Assembly: GCA_020635655.1 (NCBI GenBank)
Contig: JACJZI010000002.1
Location: forward strand, 1-64,000
Origin: Flavobacteriales bacterium
GTDB lineage: Bacteria > Bacteroidota > Bacteroidia > Flavobacteriales_F > PHOS-HE28
Reading direction: 5' to 3'
DNA length: 64,000 bases
The stretch's first letter is position 1. Every line of letters starts with the position of its first letter. Under the pieces are notes generated by a model. That model ran no database searches. It worked only from the letters and a program-made list of their open reading frames with translations, and was not told where the DNA came from. Shown here piece by piece: positions 8,741-18,462 of this stretch. The position numbers were made by a program, and so were the translations under genes.

Positions 8741-10357
8741 CTAGCCGGGGTCCGCTATTTCACGCAGGTCGAAGACATGGGCCCACCTGTGTTGACCGAC
8801 CGGATGCTTCAAAAGGGGCGCCACTACGGGGTCCTTGAACCAATGGTCCTCGGTGAATATCAGGTAGCGCGCGCCGCGTTGCTTGAGCCGGTCGAACGTG
8901 TCGGGATCGGACCAATCGTTCCCATAGTTGGTGTTCCCCTTCCTGTCCATGAGGTACAATGCGGCGTTGATGCTGACATCGTCGAGGAAGATCACGCGGG
9001 CGTTCCTGCCGACGCCCATCGCATCCAATGCCGGGCCCATGTCCAGTGTGCTCGTCAAGGTCCAATATTGAGCGAGGTCCCATACGGGGAATTCGTGTTC
9101 GTGATAGATCGGAAGCAGCTTTTCCTTGTCGAGGGGCTTGTCCACCGTATAGCGCATGCGCATGTTGTTCGCTGCATAGGCACCGTTGAACACCAACAGA
9201 GCGACGAAAGCCCCCTTCAAGAACGGTGACCGGGACCATCGGGGCCGGTAGTTGTGCAGCCACCAAAGGAGCGTGGCCCAAGGCACCAACAATGCGATCA
9301 TCGGATTGATGAAGTAGTAGTCGTGCCTGTCCAGGGCATGGAACCAAAGCACCGTGTAAAGCATGACACCGACAACGAGGAGAACATTGAGCAGGATCAC
9401 GGGCAAGGGGAGCTGTCCGCTGTTCATGACCAACACGATGACCGCCAGGCCGAGGGCCACCCACACGCTGGTATCGAATACCTGGAAAACGAGGACCTGC
9501 CGCGCCCAGGTCCATGCTCTTTCCACCTCCGCGGGGGTCATCTCCCACAGCGGCCAGATGTTGTTGAACGTGTAGCGGCCGTTGTGCAGGTCGTTGTACC
9601 ACTCGGCGTAGATGTACCATGACAGGATGGCGAGCACCGCCAATGCGATGGAGGACCAGACGAGACGCGCACCTGGCCACATGTGGCGGTAGGGCCGGAA
9701 CCGGCGTGGTGCCGCACTTCCGATGGCCAACACGGCGATCAGGGCAACGAGGCTGATGCCTGCGCTCACCTTCAACAACGCGGCCAGCGCGAAGCATGCC
9801 ACCGCCAGGACCCAAAACCGGCTTCGCCGCTCCAGGGTATGGCGCACCAAGAAGTACCACCCGACGAGCACAAGGTCGAACGCGGGCACGTCCGTCAGGA
9901 ACCCCATGCTGTAGTAGACGATCACCGGTGAGGTGTAGAGGAGAAGTGCCGAGGTGACGGCCCAGAAGTCTGACCCCGACAGCCGCCTGAGCGCCTGATA
10001 GCAGGCCCATGTGGCGAGGAAATGCAACAAGATCCCGAACAGGCGGTAGGCGAACTCGCTGGGGCCTGTCAACTTCCAGAGCTGGCCCATGGTCCAGTAG
10101 ATCAACGGGAACTCACCCGCGCTCAAACCACTGTATCCGTCATCGGCGATCTGGGAATAGATCGCCGGTTGGAGGAAGGGTTGGCCCGAACAATAGTTCG
10201 CCGTCAACGACAGGCAATCGGTCTGACGCCAGATATGGAAGGGTGCCGGACGGGTATGCAGGATGCGCCCGCCTTCATCGATCGAGAACAGAAGGATGAA
10301 CCCAGCGACAAGCCAAAGGGCACCCCGGTCGGTTCGAATGCGTTCGAAGACCTTCAT
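8741..10357 (-). CDS. GT-C-like glycosyltransferase (ArnT/PMT-like membrane protein)
   Basis: The protein has 538 residues. It has a first transmembrane helix at about 13-30, a periplasmic loop with FHIWRQTDCLSLTANYC, then roughly eleven more helices to about residue 410 and a soluble tail of about 120 residues that includes ARYLIFTEDHWFKDP. The R-Q-T-D loop after the first helix corresponds to the acidic donor-binding loop of family 39/83 GT-C enzymes such as ArnT. Its substrate is unknown. It begins 25 bp after scoB on the same strand, so read-through from the scoAB promoter is possible. With two other GT-C-like genes and a family 2 enzyme nearby, it probably belongs to the same glycan-building locus. 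Confidence 0.7.
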   Translation of the reverse strand: MKVFERIRTDRGALWLVAGFILLFSIDEGGRILHTRPAPFHIWRQTDCLSLTANYCSGQPFLQPAIYSQIADDGYSGLSAGEFPLIYWTMGQLWKLTGPSEFAYRLFGILLHFLATWACYQALRRLSGSDFWAVTSALLLYTSPVIVYYSMGFLTDVPAFDLVLVGWYFLVRHTLERRSRFWVLAVACFALAALLKVSAGISLVALIAVLAIGSAAPRRFRPYRHMWPGARLVWSSIALAVLAILSWYIYAEWYNDLHNGRYTFNNIWPLWEMTPAEVERAWTWARQVLVFQVFDTSVWVALGLAVIVLVMNSGQLPLPVILLNVLLVVGVMLYTVLWFHALDRHDYYFINPMIALLVPWATLLWWLHNYRPRWSRSPFLKGAFVALLVFNGAYAANNMRMRYTVDKPLDKEKLLPIYHEHEFPVWDLAQYWTLTSTLDMGPALDAMGVGRNARVIFLDDVSINAALYLMDRKGNTNYGNDWSDPDTFDRLKQRGARYLIFTEDHWFKDPVVAPLLKHPVGQHRWAHVFDLREIADPG

Positions 10358-10382
10358 TTTCCGGACACGGTCATGGCCGTGT

Positions 10383-11039
<657 letters not shown>

Positions 11040-11041
11040 TT

Positions 11042-11740
11042 TCAGCTGCGTTTTCGGGTCGTACGCTGTTCGATCCGCTTCTCGTATCCGGTGCCTTGGA
11101 AGATGCGCTGAACAAAGATCCCAGGCGTGTGGATGGTGTTGGGGTCCAGCTCGCCGGGTTCCACCAGCTCCTCGACCTCTGCGATGGTGATCCTGCCGGC
11201 CATGGCCATCAGCGGATTGAAGTTCCTCGCCGTATACCGGTACACCAGGTTGCCCTGCGTATCGCCCTTCCAGGCCTTCACGATGGCGAAGTCGGCGCGG
11301 AGCCAATGCTCCATGACATACATCTTGCCGTTGAATTCCCGTGTCTCCTTGCCCTCCGCCACCTCGGTACCATAACCGGCGGGCGTGAAGAAGGCCGGGA
11401 TGCCTGCACCGCCTGCCCGGCAGCGTTCGGCCAATGTCCCCTGCGGGATCAGGTCCACCTCCAGTTCGCCGCTCAGCATCTGGCGTTCGAACTCATCGTT
11501 CTCGCCCACATAGCTGCTGATCATCTTCCTGATCTGGCGACTTTGGAGCAACAGCCCGAGACCGAAATCATCCACGCCAGCGTTGTTGCTGATGCATGTG
11601 AGCCCTTTCACACCGCTGCGTACCAGGGCCGCGATGCTGCTCTCGGGAATGCCGCACAGGCCGAACCCACCGAGCATCAGGGTCATGTCATTGCTGATGC
11701 CCGCGATGGCCGCGTCGGCATTGTTCACCACTTTGTTCAT
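11042..11740 (-). CDS. scoA: 3-oxoacid CoA-transferase subunit A
   Basis: This 232-residue alpha subunit carries the family glycine-rich CoA-binding start (MLGGFGLCGIPE at about 22-33) and the conserved ISNNAGVDDFGLGLL block. FTPAGYGTEVAEGKE also matches SCOT subunit A. It forms a heterotetramer with the downstream scoB product. A TATCTTCG -7-like box lies 22 bp before the start, so this gene probably carries the promoter for the scoAB pair and perhaps for the GT-C-like gene beyond. Confidence 0.93.
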   Translation of the reverse strand: MNKVVNNADAAIAGISNDMTLMLGGFGLCGIPESSIAALVRSGVKGLTCISNNAGVDDFGLGLLLQSRQIRKMISSYVGENDEFERQMLSGELEVDLIPQGTLAERCRAGGAGIPAFFTPAGYGTEVAEGKETREFNGKMYVMEHWLRADFAIVKAWKGDTQGNLVYRYTARNFNPLMAMAGRITIAEVEELVEPGELDPNTIHTPGIFVQRIFQGTGYEKRIEQRTTRKRS

Positions 11741-11762
11741 GCGCTCGAGGTCGGGGTCGCGA

Positions 11763-11770
11763 CGAAGATA
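11763..11770 (-). promoter_or_regulatory. Putative -7 box of scoAB
   Basis: Reads TATCTTCG on the minus strand, one mismatch from the Bacteroidota -7 consensus TAnnTTTG, 22 bp before the scoA ATG. No clear -33 TTG was seen. Confidence 0.45.
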
Positions 11771-11785
11771 GCCGACCTGTCGCGG

Positions 11786-14209
11786 TCACTCCCACTTCGG
11801 GCCCTGATGCCCGTTCAACCCGTTGTCCGTGCGTGAACGGCAATCGACGATGGACCGGTCGAAGCCCGGCGGCGCCTCGAAGTCATCGCGGGAGATCTTG
11901 ATAGTGCTATCCGCATAGATCCGGTTCATGTAGTACCCATAGATCGGCAGGGCCATGTTGGCCCCCTGGCCCTTGTCGGTGGTGCTGAACCGAACACTCC
12001 GGTCCTCTGCACCGGTCCAGACACCGGTCACGAGATCGGGCGTGATCCCCATGAACCAGCCATCGCTGTTGTTCTGTGTGGTGCCGGTCTTTCCGGCCAT
12101 GGGGTATTTGATGTTGCCGTACTTGGCACGGGTCCCCCAGCTCATACGGATCCGCATGCCGGTACCCACGGTCTTGCCCGTCTCGCGATTGTAGGCCCCA
12201 TCCACCACCCCCTTCAACAGGTTCAGCATGATGTAGGAGGTGTTCTCATCCAGGGCCTCCTCCGTCTCGGGTGTCACGTCATAGATGGCGTTGCCGTTCT
12301 TGTCCTCGATCCGCGTGAACAGGATGGGGCTGATGTGCACGCCCGCATTGGCGAACGTGGAGAACGCTCCTGTCATCTCCTCCAAGGACAGGTCGGCCAC
12401 GCCGAGACAGAGCGAAGGCACGGGGTCCAGCGGGCTTTTGACACCCATGTGGCGGGCGAGTATCGTAACCGCTTGTGGGCCGTATTGCTTCATCAACCAG
12501 GCGGTGATGGTATTGATCGAATTGGCCAGCGCATAGCGAAGCGTGACCATGCCGCCGTATTCATTGTCACTGTTGTCCGGGCACCAGTCCGGCTGCGGTT
12601 CGGGCATGTCGAAACAGACGCGTTGGTTCGGAAGTTCCATGCAGGGGTCCAGTCCTTCGCGGATCGCCGTGGCATACACGAACGGTTTGAACGTGGACCC
12701 GACCTGGCGGCGTGCCTGTTCCACGTGATCGTACTGGAAATTCCGGAAATCGATCCCGCCCACCCAGGCACGCACGAACCCCGTGTGCGGGTCCATGCTG
12801 AGAAGACCGCTCTGCAGAAAGCTCTTGTAGTAACGGATCGAATCGTTGGGGCTCATGACCGTGTCGATCTGGCCATGCCAACTGAACACATGCATCGGCA
12901 CCGGTCGGTCGAAGGTGCTTTCGATCTCGTCCTCGCTCATCACGGGCCACCACGTGTCGCACCCGCCCTTCTCCGGGTCACAATGGTATCGCATCACACC
13001 GTCGTGCCTCGCTTCCACGATATAGCGGGCCGGACGTTCGCAGTTCGGGCATTGCCTGCCGGATAGCATGCGGTACCGCGTGCTCCTTTTGCGCGCGGAC
13101 CTCATGATCGCGTCGATCTCCTTCTCGCTCACGCGCCAATCGAACGGTGCGTGCTTCTTTCGCGCCAGGTCCTTGAAGAACTCCGGTTGCAACTCGGTGG
13201 ACAGGTGCTGCCGCACGGCCCATTCCGCATAGTTCTGCATGCGTCTGTCGATGGTGGTGTAGACCTTGAGGCCATCGGTGTAGAGGTCGTAGGGGCTGCC
13301 ATCGGGTTTGGCGATCCGGTATCTGCCGTTCTCGTCCTTTTCACTGAACAACTCCTGCAATTTTGCCCGGAGCGTCTCCCGGAAATAAGGTGCCGGGCCC
13401 TCGGCATGATCGATCCGTTGGAACCGAAGGCCGAGCGGAAGTTGCTTGAGCGAGTCGTATCGGGCCGGGTCGAGCATCCCGTTCTTCACCATCTGGGCGA
13501 GCACGACCATGCGGCGCTGCATGGTCGTGTCCGGACGACGCATCGGGTTGAACAGGGCGGGGTTCTTGCACATGCCGACCAGCATCGCGGCCTGTTCGAT
13601 CCGGAGGGAGTCGGGGGTGGTATTGAAATAGACCCGCGCAGCGGAATGAATGCCCACGGCCTGGTTGATCCAGTCAAAGCGATTCAGGTACATCGCGATG
13701 ATCTCGTCCTTGGTGTATTCGCGCTCCAGGCGTGCGGCGATGATCCATTCCTGGAATTTCTGGAAGGTGCGCTCGAGGAAATTCGGGCTGCGCTCGGTGA
13801 ACAACATCTTGGCCAGCTGCTGGGTCAGTGTACTGGCGCCGCCCCGCTTGCCCAGGAACACCGCAGCCCTCACAGTGCCGCGCAGATCCACCCCGCTGTG
13901 TTCCCGGAACCGTTCATCCTCCGTGGCGATGAGCGCATCGACCACGTTCGGTGAGATGTGCGTGTAGTCCACAGGGATGCGGTTCTCCCGGTAGTACTGG
14001 CCCATGATGGTGCCATCGCTGAAAAGCACCGCGGTGGCCAGGTCGCTGCGCGGGTTCTCAAGGTCCTCGGTGCTCGGCAGTTTGCTGTTGGCGGCGATCA
14101 ACAAGGCAAGGCCCAGCCCGGCTATGGGCAACAGGAACACCGCCCACCAGAGCAGCAAGAGACGGCCCCGCCATGACCGTTCCGGACCTTTTTTCTTCTT
14201 CGTGGTCAT
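11786..14209 (-). CDS. mrcA: Penicillin-binding protein 1A, bifunctional transglycosylase/transpeptidase
   Basis: The 807-residue class A PBP polymerises glycan strands and cross-links stem peptides in the periplasm. It has a cytoplasmic KKKK N-terminus and one transmembrane helix at about 17-40. The GT51 domain shows TEDERFREHSGVD (catalytic Glu97), GGASTLTQQLAK (123-134) and RLEREYTKDEIIAMYLN (160-176). The transpeptidase shows GSTFKP (Ser about 504, Lys about 507), SIN and KTGTT (about 704). Between them, at about 389-415, is an extra segment with four Cys (CPNC ... CDPEKGGC), which looks like a zinc ribbon. It follows gldH by 12 bp and ricT before that, forming an envelope operon. Confidence 0.95.
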   Translation of the reverse strand: MTTKKKKGPERSWRGRLLLLWWAVFLLPIAGLGLALLIAANSKLPSTEDLENPRSDLATAVLFSDGTIMGQYYRENRIPVDYTHISPNVVDALIATEDERFREHSGVDLRGTVRAAVFLGKRGGASTLTQQLAKMLFTERSPNFLERTFQKFQEWIIAARLEREYTKDEIIAMYLNRFDWINQAVGIHSAARVYFNTTPDSLRIEQAAMLVGMCKNPALFNPMRRPDTTMQRRMVVLAQMVKNGMLDPARYDSLKQLPLGLRFQRIDHAEGPAPYFRETLRAKLQELFSEKDENGRYRIAKPDGSPYDLYTDGLKVYTTIDRRMQNYAEWAVRQHLSTELQPEFFKDLARKKHAPFDWRVSEKEIDAIMRSARKRSTRYRMLSGRQCPNCERPARYIVEARHDGVMRYHCDPEKGGCDTWWPVMSEDEIESTFDRPVPMHVFSWHGQIDTVMSPNDSIRYYKSFLQSGLLSMDPHTGFVRAWVGGIDFRNFQYDHVEQARRQVGSTFKPFVYATAIREGLDPCMELPNQRVCFDMPEPQPDWCPDNSDNEYGGMVTLRYALANSINTITAWLMKQYGPQAVTILARHMGVKSPLDPVPSLCLGVADLSLEEMTGAFSTFANAGVHISPILFTRIEDKNGNAIYDVTPETEEALDENTSYIMLNLLKGVVDGAYNRETGKTVGTGMRIRMSWGTRAKYGNIKYPMAGKTGTTQNNSDGWFMGITPDLVTGVWTGAEDRSVRFSTTDKGQGANMALPIYGYYMNRIYADSTIKISRDDFEAPPGFDRSIVDCRSRTDNGLNGHQGPKWE

Positions 14210-14221
14210 TTGTTGGGCGAA

Positions 14222-14704
14222 TTACCTGCCTTGCCCTTCGGATACCGCCACGCTTATGCCGACGTCGGTGACGCCCGGCAGGGGATCGACGCGCATGGCC
14301 TGTTCCATCCGGATGCAATAACGGCCCTTGCGTGGGAACCTATTGCCCGATCGATACAGGACATGTGCCTTTGACCTGTCCGCGAACAACCCAGCCCCTC
14401 GCCCGTACCATCGCCCCGTGGGGTCGGCCAGCAAGCATTCCACGGTGTCCCGGAACGACCGGCCGTCCGGTCCTGTAAGGTCCAGGAAGAGATAGAGGTC
14501 GCTGAAGGCGTAGTCTCCGGTATGCCGGATGTCGATGAAGACATCATGTGCGTGGAGCGTATCAGCGATGTCGAAACAGAACTCCGGGCGCTGTGTGCTG
14601 CTCCATCCGCCTTCCGGTATCGCCGTGTCGTTCTGATAGACCAAGGACCCATCGCACGCCTGGAGCAGCAGGGCCAGGAGGCCTATCGCGGGCGCGGCCC
14701 TCAT
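14222..14704 (-). CDS. gldH: Gliding motility lipoprotein GldH
   Basis: The 160-residue lipoprotein has a signal peptide ending in LLQAC (Cys17). The body matches the GldH pattern: W/F-rich start, FCFDIADTLHAHDVFIDIRHTGDYAFSDLYLFL, then RYCIRMEQAMRVDPLPGVTDVGI. In Flavobacterium johnsoniae GldH is needed for gliding and supports the type IX secretion machinery, although homologues occur in non-gliding Bacteroidota. Overlap with the end of ricT (4 bp) and the PBP1A gene 12 bp downstream is the gene order known across the phylum, which strengthens the call. Two T9SS cargo-like proteins elsewhere in this window fit. Confidence 0.88.
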   Translation of the reverse strand: MRAAPAIGLLALLLQACDGSLVYQNDTAIPEGGWSSTQRPEFCFDIADTLHAHDVFIDIRHTGDYAFSDLYLFLDLTGPDGRSFRDTVECLLADPTGRWYGRGAGLFADRSKAHVLYRSGNRFPRKGRYCIRMEQAMRVDPLPGVTDVGISVAVSEGQGR

Positions 14705-15987
14705 GCGCCGGCAGGAGGCTTCGGTGGTCCACCACCTTTCCTGCCCTTCCCACCGCGTGAACGACGTCGGCGCTGGCCGTCCGTCGAGGGGGACTGGTCC
14801 CTGGAGGACGCACGGCGTGCAGGACCGCCCTCAGCAAGGGATCCCTTCTTCTTCCCTCCACGCTTGCGCTTGCCGCGCTTCTCCTTCATTTTCTGGTCGA
14901 AGCGGGTGAGCTCATCCTGACCCACGACGTTCTCATAGTCATGCGCGGCCTTCTCCACGGGCTCGGCCGCCATCGCAAGGTCCAGCTCCGGTTCGATCCC
15001 TTCCTTGTTCAAACGGAGGATCTCACGGATATACTCCACCGGGAAGCCGGCCATCACCGGTGCGCTGCCGGGGCTCTTGAACAAATAGAACATCCGGCCT
15101 TGGAAGATGTCGGTCTTTTGATGCACGCCTGTCCCCTGCTTCGTCCTCAGCTTGGCGTTCTGCGACGGATAGCTCTTGATGGCCTCGATGTACATATCGA
15201 GCTCGTAGTTCAGGCAGCACTTCAGCTTGCCGCACTGGCCGGCGAGCTTCTGCGGGTTGAGGGCCAGTTGTTGATAGCGTGCGGCGCTGGTGGTAACGCT
15301 GCGGAGGTCCGTGAGCCAGGTGCTGCAGCAGAGCTCCCGACCACAACTACCGATCCCTCCGATACGACCCGCCTCCTGCCGGGCCCCGATCTGTTTCATT
15401 TCGACCTTCACGCGGAAGCGGTCGGACAGCTGACGGACAAGCCCACGAAAATCGATCCGTTCCTCTGCCGTGTAGTAGAAGATCGCCCTGGTGCCATCCC
15501 CCTGATACTCCACATCGGTCAACTTCATGTCCAGGCCGGAACCTTTCACGATGGTCCTTGCCTCGAACAGGGTGTCGGTCTCACGATCACGCGCCGCATG
15601 CCATTGATCGATGCTCTCCTGATCGGCCTTGCGCAGGACACGCCGCAGTTCATGCGTGCCGGTGGCGCCATCCTTTCGTTGCATCTGCATGCGGGCCAGT
15701 TCACCGGTCAAGCTCACCCGGCCCACATCATACCCCTGTCCGGCATCCACCACCACGAGCTCCCCTGGTTGCAACCCCATGCTCGGTGGGGCCTGATAAA
15801 ATCCCTTCCGGGTGTTCTTGAAGTGGACCTCCGCAGCATCGAACGGTTGCTGCCCACCGGGTAGCGGAACACCAGCCAACCAATCGTGCACCTCGAGCTT
15901 TCCACAGCCGCCCGATGCACAATGGCCATTGTTCCGGCACCCGCGCGGAGTGCCCCCTTGCGCATTGGAACAGGTGGCGCAGGACAT
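14701..15987 (-). CDS. ricT: PSP1-domain iron-sulfur protein RicT-like
   Basis: This is a 428-residue protein. The N-terminal 30 residues are Cys-rich (four or more Cys in MSCATCSN...CRNNGHCASGGC), which may hold an iron-sulfur cluster. The PSP1 core follows, with GSCGRELCCSTWL and QCGKLKCCLNYELDMY carrying more conserved Cys. In Bacillus, RicT belongs to a [4Fe-4S] complex that governs RNase Y-dependent mRNA processing. The Bacteroidota role is not well established. The last 60 residues are Lys/Arg/Gly-rich and low in complexity, probably an RNA-binding tail. The promoter box TAACTTCG lies only 6 nt before the ATG. The gene heads an operon with gldH and PBP1A. Confidence 0.88.
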   Translation of the reverse strand: MSCATCSNAQGGTPRGCRNNGHCASGGCGKLEVHDWLAGVPLPGGQQPFDAAEVHFKNTRKGFYQAPPSMGLQPGELVVVDAGQGYDVGRVSLTGELARMQMQRKDGATGTHELRRVLRKADQESIDQWHAARDRETDTLFEARTIVKGSGLDMKLTDVEYQGDGTRAIFYYTAEERIDFRGLVRQLSDRFRVKVEMKQIGARQEAGRIGGIGSCGRELCCSTWLTDLRSVTTSAARYQQLALNPQKLAGQCGKLKCCLNYELDMYIEAIKSYPSQNAKLRTKQGTGVHQKTDIFQGRMFYLFKSPGSAPVMAGFPVEYIREILRLNKEGIEPELDLAMAAEPVEKAAHDYENVVGQDELTRFDQKMKEKRGKRKRGGKKKGSLAEGGPARRASSRDQSPSTDGQRRRRSRGGKGRKGGGPPKPPAGA

Positions 15988-15993
15988 GGGTCG

Positions 15994-16001
15994 CGAAGTT
16001 A
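15994..16001 (-). promoter_or_regulatory. Putative -7 box of ricT-gldH-PBP1A operon
   Basis: TAACTTCG on the minus strand, one mismatch from TAnnTTTG, ends 6 nt before the ricT ATG, which predicts a leaderless or nearly leaderless transcript. Confidence 0.45.
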
Positions 16002-16036
16002 CTCAGCCGTGGACTTGGCCGGGATTCCGTGCCCAA

Positions 16037-17155
16037 CTAGCGTTGCTTGAGCAGCCCATGCATCCGGTAGCTCAGGTCCATGAAGAGCACCTTGGGATTG
16101 GCGTTCCGCTCCAAATGCTGGTGTGCGACCTCCAGCTCCTCCCGCAATCCGGCAATGTTGCGCGCGGTCAGCAAATGGCTCACATCGGTCACGAACTTCA
16201 GTTCCTCCCCGGTCGTGCGAACGAGTTCGCCTGCCCGCTGCCAGATCAGCATGCTCAGCCGGACCAGGTAGAGGCCATAGCGCACCAGTCCCTTCTGCCG
16301 TTCGCGTCCCATCTTGTGGAAGTGCTCGGCGAACTCCACGACGTCCTGCGCCTTCAGGGCATAGCAGGCGCGCAGCCAATCCCGGAACAGGATGAACAAC
16401 TCCTCCTCTCCCTTCTCGACCAATGCGGTCGCCTCCAAAAGATCGCCCGCACTGCGTAGCGCGGCGGCTTGGGCATCGGGCTCGGGCAGATCATCGAAAC
16501 GTGAACGAAGCGTGCGCACCAGGTCCGCTTCGGCCAATGCGGGCACCTTCACCAATTGGGTGCGGCTGATGATCGTGGGAAGGATCGCATCGGCATCGTG
16601 GCCGACAAGCAGGAACACGGTACGCGGTTCCGGCTCCTCCAGCACTTTCAGCAGCTTGTTCGCCGCCGGGGCATCCATCAGTTCGGGCAGCCATACCAGC
16701 ATGACACGCCAGCCCCCGGCGTAGGCCTTCAAGCTGAGCTGTCTGGTGATCTCCGCCGCGATGTCCACGCCCATTCGCAGTTGTTTGTTCTCTCCCTCCT
16801 GCCGGTCGCGCCACAAGGCGGCATCGAGATACGGTTCCCTCATCACCAGGTCCCGCCAATCCGGCAGCACTGGCGTACAGGTCCTGTTCCTGTCGTTCAG
16901 GAAGATGGGGAAGGCGAAGTGAACATCAGGATGTCCCAGCTTCTCCATCTGTTGACAGCTCGGACAACTGCCACACGGATCCGCCGGACCGGGTTCGGCG
17001 CACAACAGGTATTGGGCATAGGCCAATGCCATGGGAAGGCCTCCACTGCCGCGAGGACCGAGAAAGAACTGCGCGTGGGGGATCCGTCCTTCGCGGAGGT
17101 TCGTGATCAGTTTGGCCTTGAGCATGGCATGCCCGGCGACCTGCGAGAAACGCAT
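16037..17155 (-). CDS. holB: DNA polymerase III subunit delta prime
   Basis: This 372-residue clamp-loader subunit belongs to the AAA+ family. The start MRFSQVAGHAMLKAKL and IPHAQFFLGPRGSGGLPMAL (degenerate P-loop) are typical of delta-prime, which binds no ATP itself. The zinc module CGSCPSCQQM is intact. RTVFLLVGHDADAILPTIISRTQ holds the SRC-like sensor region (here SRT). The ATG at 17155 was chosen because the family motif starts there and because a frame extending further would run antisense into pgk. A TACCTTCG box ends 4 nt upstream. It is divergent from pgk across 102 bp. Confidence 0.9.
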   Translation of the reverse strand: MRFSQVAGHAMLKAKLITNLREGRIPHAQFFLGPRGSGGLPMALAYAQYLLCAEPGPADPCGSCPSCQQMEKLGHPDVHFAFPIFLNDRNRTCTPVLPDWRDLVMREPYLDAALWRDRQEGENKQLRMGVDIAAEITRQLSLKAYAGGWRVMLVWLPELMDAPAANKLLKVLEEPEPRTVFLLVGHDADAILPTIISRTQLVKVPALAEADLVRTLRSRFDDLPEPDAQAAALRSAGDLLEATALVEKGEEELFILFRDWLRACYALKAQDVVEFAEHFHKMGRERQKGLVRYGLYLVRLSMLIWQRAGELVRTTGEELKFVTDVSHLLTARNIAGLREELEVAHQHLERNANPKVLFMDLSYRMHGLLKQR

Positions 17156-17159
17156 GTGG

Positions 17160-17167
17160 CGAAGGTA
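17160..17167 (-). promoter_or_regulatory. Putative -7 box of holB
   Basis: TACCTTCG on the minus strand with a 4-nt gap (CCAC) to the holB ATG. One mismatch from TAnnTTTG. It predicts transcription starting at or within a few bases of the start codon. Confidence 0.45.
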
Positions 17168-17244
17168 GCGCGCGACAGTGGCCCTTTCGAACAGGGCACC
17201 CGGTCGGACCGGCGTCACCAGGTGATGGACCCATGGGCGTTGGA

Positions 17245-17252
17245 TATTTTCG
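17245..17252 (+). promoter_or_regulatory. Putative -7 box of pgk
   Basis: TATTTTCG on the plus strand, 5 nt before the chosen pgk ATG. One mismatch from TAnnTTTG. Together with the holB box it makes a divergent promoter pair in the 102-bp gap. Confidence 0.4.
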
Positions 17253-17257
17253 CGGCC

Positions 17258-18454
17258 ATGTTGACGATGGACACCTTCGATGCAAAGGGACGCAAGGCGC
17301 TCGTACGCGTGGACCTGAACGTGCCACAGGATGCGGCCGGCCATGTGACGGACGACACGCGGGCGAAGGCGATATTGCCCACGGTGCGCAAGCTCATCAA
17401 TGATGGTGGCAGCGTGATCCTGATGAGCCACCTTGGGCGTCCGAAAGGCAGGATCGTCGCCAGCATGAGCCTTGAACCCGTGGCCGACCATCTCGCGGTG
17501 CTGTTGGGGATGCCTGTGCAATTCGCTTCGGACTGCATCGGCCCGGATGCCCGGGCAAAAGCTGCCGCCCTGAAGCCAGGAGAAGTGCTCCTGCTGGAGA
17601 ATCTGCGCTTCCATCCTGAAGAGGAGGCCGGGGACGAGGCCTTCAGCAAGGCCTTGAGCGAACTGGGCGATGTGTATGTCAACGATGCTTTCGGCACAGC
17701 CCATCGCGCTCATGCCAGTACGACGGTCATCGCGAAGTTCTTCCCTGAGGACAAGCTGTTCGGTTACCTGATGCAGGCCGAGATCGACAGCGTGGGCAAG
17801 GTGCTCGACGACCCTGAGCGTCCGCTGGTGGCGATCGTGGGCGGTAGCAAGGTGAGCAGCAAACTGGCCGTGCTGGAGAACCTGATCGCCAAGTGCGACG
17901 CGTTGATCATCGGAGGGGGCATGGCCAACACGTTCATCAAGGCGCGAGGGGGCGAGGTCGGGGCCGGACTTGTGGAGGAGGACCTATTGGACACCGCACG
18001 GACCGTGATGGAGAAGGCCACCGCACGCAACGTCGCCGTTCACCTCCCGATCGACGTGGTGGTGGCCGACGCCTTCAACGCCTCCGCGAACACCGATGTT
18101 TGCGCCGCCGACCAGGTACCGGATGAATGGATGGCCCTCGATATCGGCCCGGAGAGCATTCAAGCCTTTCGGGATGTGGTCCTTGACGCCCGCACGATCC
18201 TCTGGAACGGCCCCATGGGCGTTTTCGAAATGGCCCCCTTCCAACAAGGCACCATCGCCATGGCCCGAGCGGTGGCGGAGGCCACCGACAAGGGGGCCTT
18301 CAGCCTTGTGGGCGGGGGTGACAGTGTGGCTGCGGTGAACCAGTTCGGGCTTGCCGGCCGGATCAGCCACGTCAGCACGGGCGGGGGGGCGATGCTCGAA
18401 TATCTTGAAGGCCGCGTGTTGCCGGGGATCGCCGCCATTCAGGGGCATGGCTGA
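17258..18454 (+). CDS. pgk: Phosphoglycerate kinase
   Basis: The 398-residue glycolytic enzyme transfers phosphate from 1,3-bisphosphoglycerate to ADP in the cytosol. ALVRVDLNVP near the start is the family signature. LMSHLGRPKG (about 58-67), LLLENLRFHPEEE, NDAFGTAHRAHAST, and the ATP site GGGDSVAAV near the C-terminus are all intact. The ATG at 17258 (MLTMDTFDAKG) aligns with the usual PGK N-terminus. A second in-frame ATG three codons on is a less likely start. The frame stays open far upstream, but that part is antisense to holB. It converges on cvpA with 8 bp between the stops. Confidence 0.97.
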   Translation: MLTMDTFDAKGRKALVRVDLNVPQDAAGHVTDDTRAKAILPTVRKLINDGGSVILMSHLGRPKGRIVASMSLEPVADHLAVLLGMPVQFASDCIGPDARAKAAALKPGEVLLLENLRFHPEEEAGDEAFSKALSELGDVYVNDAFGTAHRAHASTTVIAKFFPEDKLFGYLMQAEIDSVGKVLDDPERPLVAIVGGSKVSSKLAVLENLIAKCDALIIGGGMANTFIKARGGEVGAGLVEEDLLDTARTVMEKATARNVAVHLPIDVVVADAFNASANTDVCAADQVPDEWMALDIGPESIQAFRDVVLDARTILWNGPMGVFEMAPFQQGTIAMARAVAEATDKGAFSLVGGGDSVAAVNQFGLAGRISHVSTGGGAMLEYLEGRVLPGIAAIQGHG

Positions 18455-18462
18455 GGCCGGGT

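Noticed and set aside
12712..12731. A third parS-like site (GTTCCACGTGATC) inside the PBP gene
   Set aside because: Only the left half matches. The right half (ATCG) breaks the palindrome, so it is likely chance.
16556..17257. An N-terminal extension of phosphoglycerate kinase on the plus strand
   Set aside because: It is antisense to holB and has no PGK features; the family N-terminus begins at 17258.
17156..17713. A longer holB start
   Set aside because: It would run antisense through the beginning of pgk; the family start and promoter box fit 17155.
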